Positions 17,508 to 27,598 of a stretch of DNA of 64,000 bases are shown piece after piece. The notes under the pieces were generated by a model. The model was given only the letters and a program-made list of their open reading frames with translations, had not been told where the DNA came from and did no database searches. Source of the DNA: Streptomyces longhuiensis (GTDB lineage Bacteria > Actinomycetota > Actinomycetes > Streptomycetales > Streptomycetaceae); contig NZ_CP085173.1 of assembly GCF_020616555.1 (NCBI RefSeq), forward strand, positions 3,049,501-3,113,500. Reading direction: 5' to 3'. Both the position numbers and the translations under genes were made by a program. Within the stretch, counting starts at the first letter, position 1; the number at the start of each line of letters is the position of its first letter.

Positions 17508-18916
17508 CGGGCAGCAACCTCGCCCACGTTGTCGCCGTCGACGGCGAGCAGCGCCTGCGCGACGCTCTCCAGGCCCACCGACCTGGAGGCCTTCACGAGC
17601 ACGACGTCACCCGGGCGCAGCTCGCTGCGCAACAGGTCGACAGCCGCCTGTGCGTCGGACACGTGCACCGACTCCTCACCCCACGAACCCTCGTTATAGG
17701 CGCCCAGTTGCAGCCAGGACGCTTCCCTGCCCCCGACTGCCACGAGCTTGCTGACGTTGAGCCGGACGGCAAGCCGTCCGACCGCGTCGTGCTCGGCCAG
17801 CGCCTCGTCCCCGAGCTCGGCCATGTGACCGAGCACCGCCCATGTACGGCGCCCTCTGCCCATCGCTACGAGCGCTCGCAGAGCGGCTCGCATGGACTCG
17901 GGGTTCGCGTTGTAGGCGTCGTTGACGACCGTCACGCCGTCCGGGCGCTCGGTGACCTCCATACGCCAGCGGGACAGTGTGCCCGCCTCGGAGAGCGCGA
18001 GGGCGATCTCCTCCACGGACATGCCAAGGTCATGGGCGACGGCGGCCGCGGCGAGCGCGTTCGACACGTGGTGCTCACCGTACAGGCGCAAGGTCACGTC
18101 GCTGCACCCGGAGGGTGTGCGAAGGCTGAAGGAAGGCTGTCCGTTCTCCGTGAGACGGACATTCTCGGCGCGCACGTCGGCATCGGCGCCCTCTCCGAAG
18201 AGCAGCACCCTCGCCTTCGTGCGGGAGGCCATCGCGCGGACGAGGGGGTCGTCGGCGTTGAGGATCGCGGTGCCGTCGGCCGGCAGGCTCTCGACCAGCT
18301 CGCCCTTGGCCTCGGCGATCTGCTCGCGGCCGCCGAACTCGCCGATGTGGGCGGTGCCGACGTTGAGGACGACGCCGATCCTCGGCGGGGTCAGGCCGGT
18401 GAGGTACCGGATGTGGCCCTTGCCGCGCGCGCCCATCTCCAGGACGAGGAAGCGGGTGTCGTCGGTGGCGCTCAGCGCGGTCAGCGGCAGGCCGATCTCG
18501 TTGTTGAACGAGCCCGGTGTGAAGACCGTGGGCGCCTTGCGGCGCAGAACCTGGGCGATCAGGTCCTTGGTACTGGTCTTGCCGGCGGAACCGGTGAGCG
18601 CGACGAGGGTGGCGCCGAGCCGTTCGACGACGGTGCGCGCCAGCGCGCCGAGGGCGGCCTGCACGTCGTCGACAACGATGGCCGGCACCCCGACCGGGCG
18701 CGAGGCGAGTACGGCGGCGGCCCCGGCCTCCACCACGGCGGCCGCGTAGTCGTGGCCGTCGACACGCTCGCCGACGAAGGCGGCGAACAGGCTGCCGTCC
18801 GTGACCTTCCGGGAGTCGATGACGACCGGTCCTGTCACCCGGACCGACGGATCCGGTATGTCGTACGTCTGCCCGCCGACGGCTGTGGCGATCTCGGCGA
18901 GGGAGAGGGCGATCAC
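17504..18916 (-). CDS. murF: UDP-MurNAc-tripeptide:D-Ala-D-Ala ligase MurF
   Basis: Adds D-Ala-D-Ala to complete the UDP-MurNAc-pentapeptide. The 470-residue protein has the N-terminal domain with ITDSR-like [17 protein letters not shown], the ATP loop [13 protein letters not shown], the HIGEFGG stretch and [15 protein letters not shown] in the C-terminal domain. It begins four bases after the murE stop and its own stop overlaps mraY. GTG 18916 is the first start in frame, with GTGATC context; no stronger site was seen. Confidence 0.97.
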   Translation of the reverse strand: MIALSLAEIATAVGGQTYDIPDPSVRVTGPVVIDSRKVTDGSLFAAFVGERVDGHDYAAAVVEAGAAAVLASRPVGVPAIVVDDVQAALGALARTVVERLGATLVALTGSAGKTSTKDLIAQVLRRKAPTVFTPGSFNNEIGLPLTALSATDDTRFLVLEMGARGKGHIRYLTGLTPPRIGVVLNVGTAHIGEFGGREQIAEAKGELVESLPADGTAILNADDPLVRAMASRTKARVLLFGEGADADVRAENVRLTENGQPSFSLRTPSGCSDVTLRLYGEHHVSNALAAAAVAHDLGMSVEEIALALSEAGTLSRWRMEVTERPDGVTVVNDAYNANPESMRAALRALVAMGRGRRTWAVLGHMAELGDEALAEHDAVGRLAVRLNVSKLVAVGGREASWLQLGAYNEGSWGEESVHVSDAQAAVDLLRSELRPGDVVLVKASRSVGLESVAQALLAVDGDNVGEVAAR

Positions 18917-18920
18917 AACT

Positions 18921-20585
18921 TCATCCCTGGGTTTGCTGGATAGCTTCGCGAAGCACCAGGCGGTCGTCGAAGGGACGCACCACCCCGGCGATGTCCTGGC
19001 CCTGCTCGTGGCCCTTGCCCGCGACGAGGACGGTGTCGCCCGGCTGTGCGCGGGCGACGACGGCGGCGATGGCCGCCGCCCTGTCCTCGAAGACCTGGAC
19101 CTCGGCGCGCTCGTGGGCGGGCACCTCGGCGGCGCCCGCGAGCATCGTGGCGAGGATCGCGAGGGGGTCCTCGGAGCGGGGGTTGTCAGATGTCAGTACG
19201 GCGGTGTCGGCGAGCCGGGCGGCGGCGGCGCCCATCGGCATCCGCTTGGTGGTGTCACGGTCGCCGCCGCAGCCGAGCACGATGTGCAGCTTGTTCTCGG
19301 TGACCTTGCGCAGCGCGCGCAGCACGGACTCGACGGCGTCGGTCTTGTGTGCGTAGTCGACGACGGCGAGGTAGGGCTGGCCCACGTCGACGCGCTCCAG
19401 GCGGCCGGGGACGCCCGGCACGGCGGCGACACCGTCCGCGGCCTGCTGCGGGTCGATGCCCGCGCCGGCGAGCGCGACGATCGCGGCGAGCGCGTTGGCC
19501 ACGTTGAACGGCCCGGCCAGCGGGGACTTGGCGGTGATCCGCTCGTCCTTGGGGCCGACGGCCACGAAGGTGGAGTCGAACGGGCCGACCTCGACGTCCT
19601 CGGCGCGCCAGTCGGCGTCCGGGTGGCCCTCGGCGGAGAAGGTCACGACGGGCACTTCGGACTCGTCGATGAGCCGGCGGCCGTACTCGTCGTCGTAGTT
19701 CACGACGCCCTGTTTGCTGCGTGCGCGTGTGAACAGCTGCGCCTTGGCCCGGAAGTAGTCCTCCATGTCGGAGTGGAACTCCATGTGTTCCGGGCTGAGG
19801 TTGTTGAAGACCGCCACGTCGAAGACGCAGCCGTCGACCCGGCCGAGCACGAGGGCGTGGCTGGAGACCTCCATCGCGACCGCGTCCACACCGCGCTCGC
19901 GCATCACCGCGAACAGCGCCTGGAGGTCGGTGGCTTCGGGGGTGGTGCGCTCCGACTTGATGCGCTCGTCGCCGATGCGCATCTCGACGGTGCCGATGAG
20001 TCCGGTGCTGTGCATCGTGCGCAGCCCACCCTCGATGAGGTAGGCCGTCGTGGTCTTGCCGGAGGTGCCCGTGATGCCGATCTGGAGCAGATCGCGGCCG
20101 GGGTGGCCGTAGATCGTGGCCGCCAGCTCTCCCATCCGGCCGCGCGGGTTCTCCACGACGAGGGCCGGCAGACCGGCCGCCGCGACGCGTTCGGCGCCCG
20201 ACGGGTCGGTGAGGGCGGCGACGGCGCCGAGGCTCGCGGCCTGGGCGGCGAAGTCGGCGCCGTGGAAGCGGGCGCCGGGCAGGGCCGCGTAGATGTCGCC
20301 GGGGCGCACGGCACGCGAGTCGTGCGTGATGCCGGTGCTCCCCGTCGACGCCGCGGGCCCTTCGGGCGCGGGGACACCCAGCTGATCTGCGAGATCGGCA
20401 AGTCGTGTCGCGGTGACCTGCACCGGTCGCGGCGGTCCCGGATATGTCACGGGGGCGCCCTTCTGGGTGTTTTGGGACTGATCAGCGTGTGGCACGGCGG
20501 TGAGCGTACCGGGCTCACCCCCCATGGAGCGAAGCGAGGGGCGTGGCGCGGGCTGGTTCCCGGGGTCCGGGGTGATCGTTGTCAC
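18921..20585 (-). CDS. murE: UDP-MurNAc-L-Ala-D-Glu:diaminopimelate ligase MurE
   Basis: Adds diaminopimelate to the peptide stem; Streptomyces uses the LL isomer. Motifs are DSRAVRPGDIYAALPG, the ATP loop GITGTSGKTTTAYL, and the DAP-recognition signature SDNPRSEDP. From GTG 20585 the product is 554 residues, longer than usual, because about 45 residues precede the family's normal N-terminus. GTG 20450 (protein MTYPGPPRP), with AGAAGGG upstream, would give 509 residues, a typical length. The start is therefore uncertain. The gene follows ftsI by 31 bases and murF follows by four. Confidence 0.94.
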   Translation of the reverse strand: MTTITPDPGNQPAPRPSLRSMGGEPGTLTAVPHADQSQNTQKGAPVTYPGPPRPVQVTATRLADLADQLGVPAPEGPAASTGSTGITHDSRAVRPGDIYAALPGARFHGADFAAQAASLGAVAALTDPSGAERVAAAGLPALVVENPRGRMGELAATIYGHPGRDLLQIGITGTSGKTTTAYLIEGGLRTMHSTGLIGTVEMRIGDERIKSERTTPEATDLQALFAVMRERGVDAVAMEVSSHALVLGRVDGCVFDVAVFNNLSPEHMEFHSDMEDYFRAKAQLFTRARSKQGVVNYDDEYGRRLIDESEVPVVTFSAEGHPDADWRAEDVEVGPFDSTFVAVGPKDERITAKSPLAGPFNVANALAAIVALAGAGIDPQQAADGVAAVPGVPGRLERVDVGQPYLAVVDYAHKTDAVESVLRALRKVTENKLHIVLGCGGDRDTTKRMPMGAAAARLADTAVLTSDNPRSEDPLAILATMLAGAAEVPAHERAEVQVFEDRAAAIAAVVARAQPGDTVLVAGKGHEQGQDIAGVVRPFDDRLVLREAIQQTQG

Positions 20586-20616
20586 GGGCTGTACCTGGTC
20601 ACTCTCGGGGCTCGGA

Positions 20617-22596
20617 TCAGGGCTGGTAGCTGACGGGCAGCCGGGCGGGCTCGGCGCCGGTGGGCGGCACCTGGAGCGTCTTGAGGGCGAACTCCATGAC
20701 CTGCTTGTAGATGGGGCCACAGATCTGGCCGCCGAAGTAGCTGCCCTTGGTGGCGTTCTGGATCGCGCAGTAGACGGTGACGCGGGGCTTGTCGGCGGGG
20801 GCGAAACCGGCGAACGACGACGTGTACCCCTTATACCTGCCGGTGGCCGGATCGACTCGGTTGGCGGTGCCCGTCTTGCCGGCGACGCGGTAGCCGGGGA
20901 TGCGCGCCTTGGCGCCGGTGCCCTCCTCGTCGTCCACGACGGACTCGAGCATCTGCGCGACCGTCTTGGCCGTCTTCGCGCTGACGACCCGGTTCTCCTT
21001 GGGCTTCGGGGCCGGGGTGAACCTGCCGTCGGGTCCCTTGGTGCCGCGTACGAGGGTGGGCTCCACGCGTACGCCGCCGTTGGCGATGGTGGAGTAGACG
21101 GAGGCCGCCTGCATCGCGTTGATGGAGAAACCCTGGCCGAAAGGGATCGTGTACTGCTGCGAGGTCGACCACTTGTCGGCGGGGGCCAGGATGCCCGGTG
21201 TCTCGCCCGGGAAGCCGAGCCCGGTGGGGCGGCCGATGCCGAACTTGCGCAGGTACGACGAGAGCACCTGGTTGGCCTGGGGCTGGGTCTTGCCCAGCTG
21301 GCCCGCCGCCAGGATGGTGCCGATGTTGCTGGACTTGGCGAGCACGCCGTTCAGCGTGAGATGCCAGGTGGGGTGGTCGATGTCGTCCTGGAAGAGCCGG
21401 TCGCCGCGGTGCAGCCGGTTGGGCACCGTGACATGCGTGGCGGGGGTGGCCGCGTTCTCCTCCAGGACGGCGGCCATCGACATGACCTTCGCGGTGGAAC
21501 CGGGCTCGTACGCGTCCTGGAGCGCGGCGTTGCCCATGGCGGTGGAGTTGGCCTGCGAGAGGTCGTTGGGGTCGAAGCCGGGCGCGTTGGCCATCGCCAG
21601 GACCTCGCCGGTCCTGGTGTCCTGCACCATCACGTAGCCGCGGTCCGCCCCGGACTTCTTCACCTGGTCGGTGATGGCCTTCTGCGCGGCCCACTGGATG
21701 TCGCGGTCGATGGTGAGCTCGATCTCCGAACCGGGCACGGCGGGCTGCTCGTTGCTGCCGGCCGTGGGTACCTGACGGCCGCCGGACTGGGCGTACTTGA
21801 TCTTGCCGGGCTTGCCCGCCAGATCCTTGTTCAACTGCTGCTCGATACCGCCGCCGCCCTTGCCGTCGGCGTTGACCCAGCCCAGTATCCCGGCGGCCAG
21901 ATCGCCGTTCGGGTACACGCGCTTGCTGCTGGGGTCGGCGAAGACTCCGGCGATGACGCTCGCCGACTTCTCCCGGTCCGCCTTCTCGGAGAGCGTGCTC
22001 TTGAGGTCCTTGATCTGCTTCCAGACCTGGGGGGTCTGGCGGCGGGCCAGCAGGACGTAGCGCGTCCTGGGGGTCCGCAGTTTCTTCGCGACCACGTCGG
22101 CGTCCAGGCCGAGGATCGGGGCGAGGAGCGCCGCGGCCTGCTCGGGCGCGTCCCGCGGCACCACCGGGGCCGTGGAGTTCTTGGCGGCCGCGGTGTCCGC
22201 CGGCCGGAACATCGTGGGGTCGGCCGTGATGTCGTACGCGTCCACGCTGGTGGCGAGCGCGACCCCGCTGCGGTCCGTGATCCCGCCGCGCTCGGCAGCC
22301 AGGACGTGCTCGACGTACCGGTGCTGTTCGGCCTTGGCCGCGTACGCGCTGGCGTCGACGGCCTGCACCTGGAGCAGGCGGACGACGAAGGCGATGAGGA
22401 CGAGGGTGAGGCCGAGGCTGACCATGCGCAGCCGGGGGCGCGGGCTGCCGAGGCGCAGGGCGGTGGGCGCCTTGACGGGGGCGGGACGCGGGCGCCTGGC
22501 ACCGGGGTTCGGGCGCCGGGAGGCGGCGGGGCGGCCGTTCCTCGCGGGCCTCGCGGGGGCTGGGACCCGGCGTCGCGGGGGCTCCCTGTCGGTCAT
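20617..22596 (-). CDS. ftsI: Septal transpeptidase FtsI (class B penicillin-binding protein 3)
   Basis: Cross-links septal peptidoglycan with FtsW. The 659-residue protein has a basic Pro/Arg-rich cytoplasmic tail, one membrane segment (near residue 60) and the PBP dimerisation domain. The transpeptidase domain carries the serine motif PGSTAKVM, SSN (LAKSSNIGTI) and KTGT (VAGKTGTAN). No PASTA domains follow, in contrast with some class B proteins. It lies four bases after ftsL and is encoded upstream of murE. Confidence 0.97.
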   Translation of the reverse strand: MTDREPPRRRVPAPARPARNGRPAASRRPNPGARRPRPAPVKAPTALRLGSPRPRLRMVSLGLTLVLIAFVVRLLQVQAVDASAYAAKAEQHRYVEHVLAAERGGITDRSGVALATSVDAYDITADPTMFRPADTAAAKNSTAPVVPRDAPEQAAALLAPILGLDADVVAKKLRTPRTRYVLLARRQTPQVWKQIKDLKSTLSEKADREKSASVIAGVFADPSSKRVYPNGDLAAGILGWVNADGKGGGGIEQQLNKDLAGKPGKIKYAQSGGRQVPTAGSNEQPAVPGSEIELTIDRDIQWAAQKAITDQVKKSGADRGYVMVQDTRTGEVLAMANAPGFDPNDLSQANSTAMGNAALQDAYEPGSTAKVMSMAAVLEENAATPATHVTVPNRLHRGDRLFQDDIDHPTWHLTLNGVLAKSSNIGTILAAGQLGKTQPQANQVLSSYLRKFGIGRPTGLGFPGETPGILAPADKWSTSQQYTIPFGQGFSINAMQAASVYSTIANGGVRVEPTLVRGTKGPDGRFTPAPKPKENRVVSAKTAKTVAQMLESVVDDEEGTGAKARIPGYRVAGKTGTANRVDPATGRYKGYTSSFAGFAPADKPRVTVYCAIQNATKGSYFGGQICGPIYKQVMEFALKTLQVPPTGAEPARLPVSYQP

Positions 22597-22600
22597 TCCG

Positions 22601-23125
22601 TCACCTGCCGGAGGTCGAGGGCGCGGGTTTCACCTGCGAGGACGTGGGATTAGGCGTGGCCTTGGGGGTCGCGGACGGGGTCGGCGAGGGGCTCGGAGTC
22701 GTGCCCACGACCTCGGGTGGGGGCGGCGCGGGCCGCCACAGGGTGGAGGGGGCGGTCGCCGCGCCGGGGACGCCGCGCACGGTGCCGTCGGGGTTGAGGA
22801 AGGCCGGGTCGCCGCCGGGGACCATGCCGAGCTCGCGGGCGCGGCGCTGCAGGGCGTCGGGGGCCGCGTAGGCGTCGACGTCGCGCTGGAGCGCCTGCTC
22901 GTCCTCGGTGAGGTCGGTCGTCTGCTTCTTGAGGTCGTTCAGCCTGAACGACCCTTCGTTGAGCGCCGAGTTCAGCATCAGGAGCGTGATCAGCCCGCCG
23001 CCGAGCAGGAGCACGACGAGGAGCACGAACGGTGTGCGGGCCGCCTGGCCGGCGCCCGCGGATCCCGAGGGCAGCAGCCGCGCGAGTCGCGCGGCCCTCC
23101 CCCGCAGTTCGCCCCTGGGACTCAT
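22601..23125 (-). CDS. ftsL: Cell division protein FtsL-like bitopic protein
   Basis: A 174-residue protein with a short basic N-terminus, a membrane span (FVLLVVLLLGGGLITLLML), then a coiled coil (SFRLNDLKKQTTDLTEDEQ to ALQRRARELGM) and a long Pro/Thr/Ser-rich tail ending in tandem PSPTPSATP-like repeats. This topology and its place between rsmH and ftsI identify it as FtsL, the partner of DivIC/FtsB and FtsQ. ATG 23125 follows GGAGG closely; a longer frame begins at 23185 but overlaps rsmH. The Pro-rich tail is a streptomycete elaboration. Confidence 0.9.
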   Translation of the reverse strand: MSPRGELRGRAARLARLLPSGSAGAGQAARTPFVLLVVLLLGGGLITLLMLNSALNEGSFRLNDLKKQTTDLTEDEQALQRDVDAYAAPDALQRRARELGMVPGGDPAFLNPDGTVRGVPGAATAPSTLWRPAPPPPEVVGTTPSPSPTPSATPKATPNPTSSQVKPAPSTSGR

Positions 23126-23150
23126 CGACCCCTCCTCGCGCGCCCGGAAC

Positions 23151-24110
23151 TCACCCGGCGACCTCCTCGCGGATGCGCTGCGCACCCCGCAGCCGCGCCG
23201 GGGCCGCCCGGCGGTTCTCGGCGACCTCTTCCTCCGTGGGGAGTTCGGCGCCGCGCGTGAGCAGCTTGAGCCGTGGCTGGTAGCGCTCGGGGACGACCGG
23301 GAGTCCGGGCGGCGCGGTCGTCGCGGCGCCGGCCGCGAACACCTGCTTCACCAGCCGGTCCTCGAGCGAGTGGTACGACAGGACGGCGATGCGTCCCCCG
23401 ACGGCGAGCGCCTGCACGGCGGCCGGAATGGCCCGCTCCAGGACGCTGAGCTCGCCGTTCACCTCGATGCGCAGGGCCTGGAAGGTGCGCTTGGCGGGGT
23501 TGCCGCCGGTGCGCTTGGCGGCCTGCGGCAGCGCGTCGCGGATCAGCTCCACGAGCCGGGCGCTGTTGCTGAACGGCTCCTTCTCGCGCTCACGCACGAC
23601 GGCCGAGACGATCCGCTTGGCCTGCTTCTCCTCGCCGTACGCGCGCAGGATCCGCACCAGTTCGCCCGGGGGGTACGTGTTGAGGACCTCGGCAGCGCTC
23701 ATTCCGGTCGTCTGGTCCATGCGCATGTCGAGCGGCGCGTCCTGCGCGTAGGCGAAGCCGCGGTCGGCCTCGTCGAGCTGCATGGAGGAGACACCCAGGT
23801 CGAAGAGGACGCCCTGCACACGCGGGATGCCGAGCCGGTCGAGGACCTCGGGAAGCTCGTCGTAGACGGCGTGCACGAGGGTGGCGCGGTCGCCGAACGG
23901 GGCGAGGCGCTCACCGGACAGGCGCAGGGCCTCCTTGTCGCGGTCGAGACCGACGAGGCGGCAGGAGGGGAACGTGGAGAGAAGGGCCTCGCTGTGTCCG
24001 CCGAGGCCGAGCGTGCAGTCGACGACGACCGCACCCGGCTCGGCGAGGGCCGGGGCCAACAGGTCCAGGCAGCGCTGGAGCATCACCGGGACATGTCGGG
24101 TCTGGCTCAA
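23151..24110 (-). CDS. rsmH: 16S rRNA (cytosine(1402)-N4)-methyltransferase
   Basis: MraW/RsmH methylates C1402 of 16S rRNA using S-adenosylmethionine. The 319-residue protein begins [20 protein letters not shown], has the SAM loop [15 protein letters not shown], the motif [14 protein letters not shown], and the C-terminal [18 protein letters not shown] at 24110 preceded by AGAGGG is the only sensible start. It heads the dcw operon; no mraZ lies upstream. Confidence 0.97.
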   Translation of the reverse strand: MSQTRHVPVMLQRCLDLLAPALAEPGAVVVDCTLGLGGHSEALLSTFPSCRLVGLDRDKEALRLSGERLAPFGDRATLVHAVYDELPEVLDRLGIPRVQGVLFDLGVSSMQLDEADRGFAYAQDAPLDMRMDQTTGMSAAEVLNTYPPGELVRILRAYGEEKQAKRIVSAVVREREKEPFSNSARLVELIRDALPQAAKRTGGNPAKRTFQALRIEVNGELSVLERAIPAAVQALAVGGRIAVLSYHSLEDRLVKQVFAAGAATTAPPGLPVVPERYQPRLKLLTRGAELPTEEEVAENRRAAPARLRGAQRIREEVAG

Positions 24111-24225
24111 GGGGCCCTCTCAGTTCCGGCGCGGCGCCCACGCACCGCCGGGGTGCCCGTCGCGCACGTGGTGAAGAGTCCGGTGAAGTGCCGGGATCTT
24201 CGGTGTTTCCTGGGGTTTCCGCGTC

Positions 24226-24253
24226 ACTTTAGTCCACGGTGTCGCCCGGTCAA
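24226..24253 (-). promoter_or_regulatory. Predicted promoter of the dcw operon (rsmH)
   Basis: On the minus strand, TTGACC (24253-24248), a 16-base spacer and TAAAGT (24231-24226) form a good vegetative promoter about 115 bases before the rsmH start. The remainder of the 318-base gap between rsmH and the divergent carbonic anhydrase gene (24111-24428) shows no MraZ-type operator, RNA motif or other gene. Confidence 0.55.
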
Positions 24254-24428
24254 TCAACCGGCCTGCGCGCCGCGCGCCGCCTCTTCGCGATGCCTCCGAT
24301 CAGGAGAAATCACCCGTACGGGCGAGCCGGAGCCGCCCCTGTGGGTTACCTCACAACAAGCCCCGATGGCGTTCTTTGTCCGCTCTCACAGCGGGCTTGT
24401 CCCGGGGGTGACCATTACCGTCATAGCT

Positions 24429-24977
24429 ATGACGACTTCCGCATCCCTCCCTGCCGAGTCCGAAAGCGCCATACCTGCCGAGGGCACCGTGACCGACCGC
24501 CTTGTCGAGGCGAACCAGCGCTACGCCGAGGCGTTCTCCGACCCGGGTATGGACGCCCGTCCCGTTCTGCAGGTGGCCGTGGTGGCCTGCATGGACGCGC
24601 GGCTCGACCTGCACGCCGCACTGGGCCTCGAGCTGGGCGACTGCCACACCATCCGCAACGCGGGCGGCGTCGTCACCGACGACGTCATCCGTTCGCTGAC
24701 CATCAGCCAGCGGGCGCTCGGCACCCGCAGCGTGGTGCTGATCCACCACTCGGGCTGCGGCCTGGAAGGCCTCTCCGAGGACTTCCGGCACGACCTGGAG
24801 ATGGAGGTGGGCCAGCGCCCGACCTGGGCCGTCGAGGGGTTCCGCGATGTCGACCAGGACGTGCGCCAGTCCATCCAGAAGGTGCGCACCTCGCCCTTCC
24901 TGCTGCACGCCGACGACGTACGCGGCTTTGTCTTCGACGTGAAGTCGGGCCTGCTGCGGGAGATCCTGCCCAACTGA
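24429..24977 (+). CDS. Beta-class carbonic anhydrase
   Basis: Zinc enzyme interconverting carbon dioxide and bicarbonate. The 182-residue protein has the first zinc ligand and catalytic dyad in ACMDARLD (Cys54, Asp, Arg) and the other ligands in IHHSGCG (His and Cys). A conserved NAGGVVTDD loop lies between them. Length and motif spacing fit the small beta-class forms common in actinobacteria. The ATG at 24429 gives the family N-terminus; no convincing ribosome binding site precedes it, so translation could start a little elsewhere. It is transcribed away from the dcw cluster. Confidence 0.93.
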   Translation: MTTSASLPAESESAIPAEGTVTDRLVEANQRYAEAFSDPGMDARPVLQVAVVACMDARLDLHAALGLELGDCHTIRNAGGVVTDDVIRSLTISQRALGTRSVVLIHHSGCGLEGLSEDFRHDLEMEVGQRPTWAVEGFRDVDQDVRQSIQKVRTSPFLLHADDVRGFVFDVKSGLLREILPN

Positions 24978-25195
24978 GCCACGGACTCGACCATGCTCTC
25001 AAAAGGTCGTAAGCCCCGACATATCGCTGCCAGTTATCCACAGTCGAGTGACACGAACCGGTAACGGCAACAAGAATGCGGTCAGGCGCCTCGCGCGAGG
25101 AGACGGAACTGCTCGCGCGTGGTGTCCGTGTTTCGGGGTGGGCCGGTCCGCAGCCAAGAGCGTCGGCCCGGAAAGTACGGGCCGAGGAGGGCCGG

Positions 25196-26214
<1,019 letters not shown>

Positions 26215-26215
<1 letters not shown>

Positions 26216-27564
26216 TGGACGAGGGGGGAGGCTTCGGCAGTGACGACGACAAGGGCGGCCTTCGGGTCGCGCTCTCGGGGCTGACCACCCGGGGACGTTC
26301 GTTCCTGGCCGCCGGGGTGGCGGCGGCGATCTGCGCGTACGTCCTGGGGCAGAGCGATCTGCTCCGGGTCGGACTGCTGCTCGCCGTGCTGCCGCTGGTC
26401 TGCGCGTTCGTGCTCTACCGCACGCGCTACCGGGTCGCGGGCAGCCGGCGGCTGTCCCCCGCGCGCGTGCCCGCGGGCAGCGAGGCCCGCGTCCATCTCC
26501 GCATGGACAACGTCTCGCGGCTGCCCACGGGCCTGCTCATGCTCCAGGACCGGGTGCCGTACGTGCTCGGGCCGCGCCCCCGCTTCGTCCTCGACCGGGT
26601 GGAGGCGGGCGGCCGCCGCGAGGTGTCGTACCGCGTGCGCTCGGACCTGCGGGGCCGCTATCCGCTCGGCCCGCTCCAGCTGCGCCTGACGGACCCCTTC
26701 GGGCTGTGCGAGCTGTCCCGCTCCTTCTCCACGTACGACACCCTCACAGTCATCCCGCGCGTGGAGCCACTGCCCGCCGTGCGGCTGACCGGCGAGGCCA
26801 AGGGGTACGGCGACGGGCGGAACCGCTCGCTGGCCCTGGCCGGCGAGGACGACGTGATCCCGCGCGGGTACCGCTACGGGGACGACCTCCGCCGTGTGCA
26901 CTGGCGCTCGACCGCGCGCTACGGCGAGCTGATGGTGCGCCGAGAGGAGCAGCCGCAGCGGGCCCGCTGCACGGTGCTCCTCGACACCCGGCGCCTCGCC
27001 TTCCAGGGCGCGGGCCCCGACTCGGCCTTCGAGTGGGCGGTGTCGGGCACGGCGTCGACGCTGTTCCACATGCTCGAACGGGGCTTCTCCGTACGCCTGT
27101 TGACCGATACGGGCAATTCGGTGCCGGGCGAGGGGTCCGACGGGTTCGCCGGCGCCAGCCAGGAGTCGGCGGACGCGGCCGGACTGATGATGGACACGCT
27201 CGCCGTCGTCGACCACTCGGACGGCTCGGGGCTCTCGCGCGCGTACGACGTGCTGCGCGGCGGGAACGAGGGGCTGCTGGTGGCCTTCTTCGGCGATCTC
27301 GACGAGGAGCAGACCGCGGTCGCGGCCCGGATGCGGCAGCGCAGCGGCGGCGCCGTCGCCTTCGTGCTCGACAGCGAGACCTGGACGCGCGGCGCCCCTT
27401 CGGAGCGCTGCGAGGAACGGCTGCGGATGCTGCGCGAGGCGGGCTGGTCGGCCCTCGCGGTCCCGCCCGGCACCTCCCTCATCGACCTGTGGCGCGACGC
27501 CGACCGGCACCGGGCGTCCACCGGCGCGGAGAGCGGACCGGCGGTGACGGGGTGGGGTTCTTGA
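26215..27564 (+). CDS. DUF58 domain-containing membrane protein
   Basis: A 449-residue partner of the preceding MoxR ATPase. Two membrane segments occur near residues 25-65 (FLAAGVAAAICAYVLG and LLLAVLPLVCAFVLY). A beta-rich extramembrane part follows, then the DUF58 core with the family signature DDLRRVHWRSTARYGELMVR and EEQPQRARCTVLLD, the start of a von Willebrand A-like fold. ATG 26215 follows GGAGG by five bases and overlaps the moxR stop by one base; GTG 26212 would overlap by four. Function is inferred only from operon context: assembly of an envelope complex with the downstream transglutaminase-like protein. Confidence 0.92.
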
Positions 27565-27598
27565 TCATGCGTGATGTCACCGGGGGAAAGGCGCGGTC

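Noticed and set aside
20500..22653. Long plus-strand frame (717 codons) opposite ftsI
   Set aside because: It mirrors the G/C third-position bias of ftsI, lacks domains and has no ribosome binding site.
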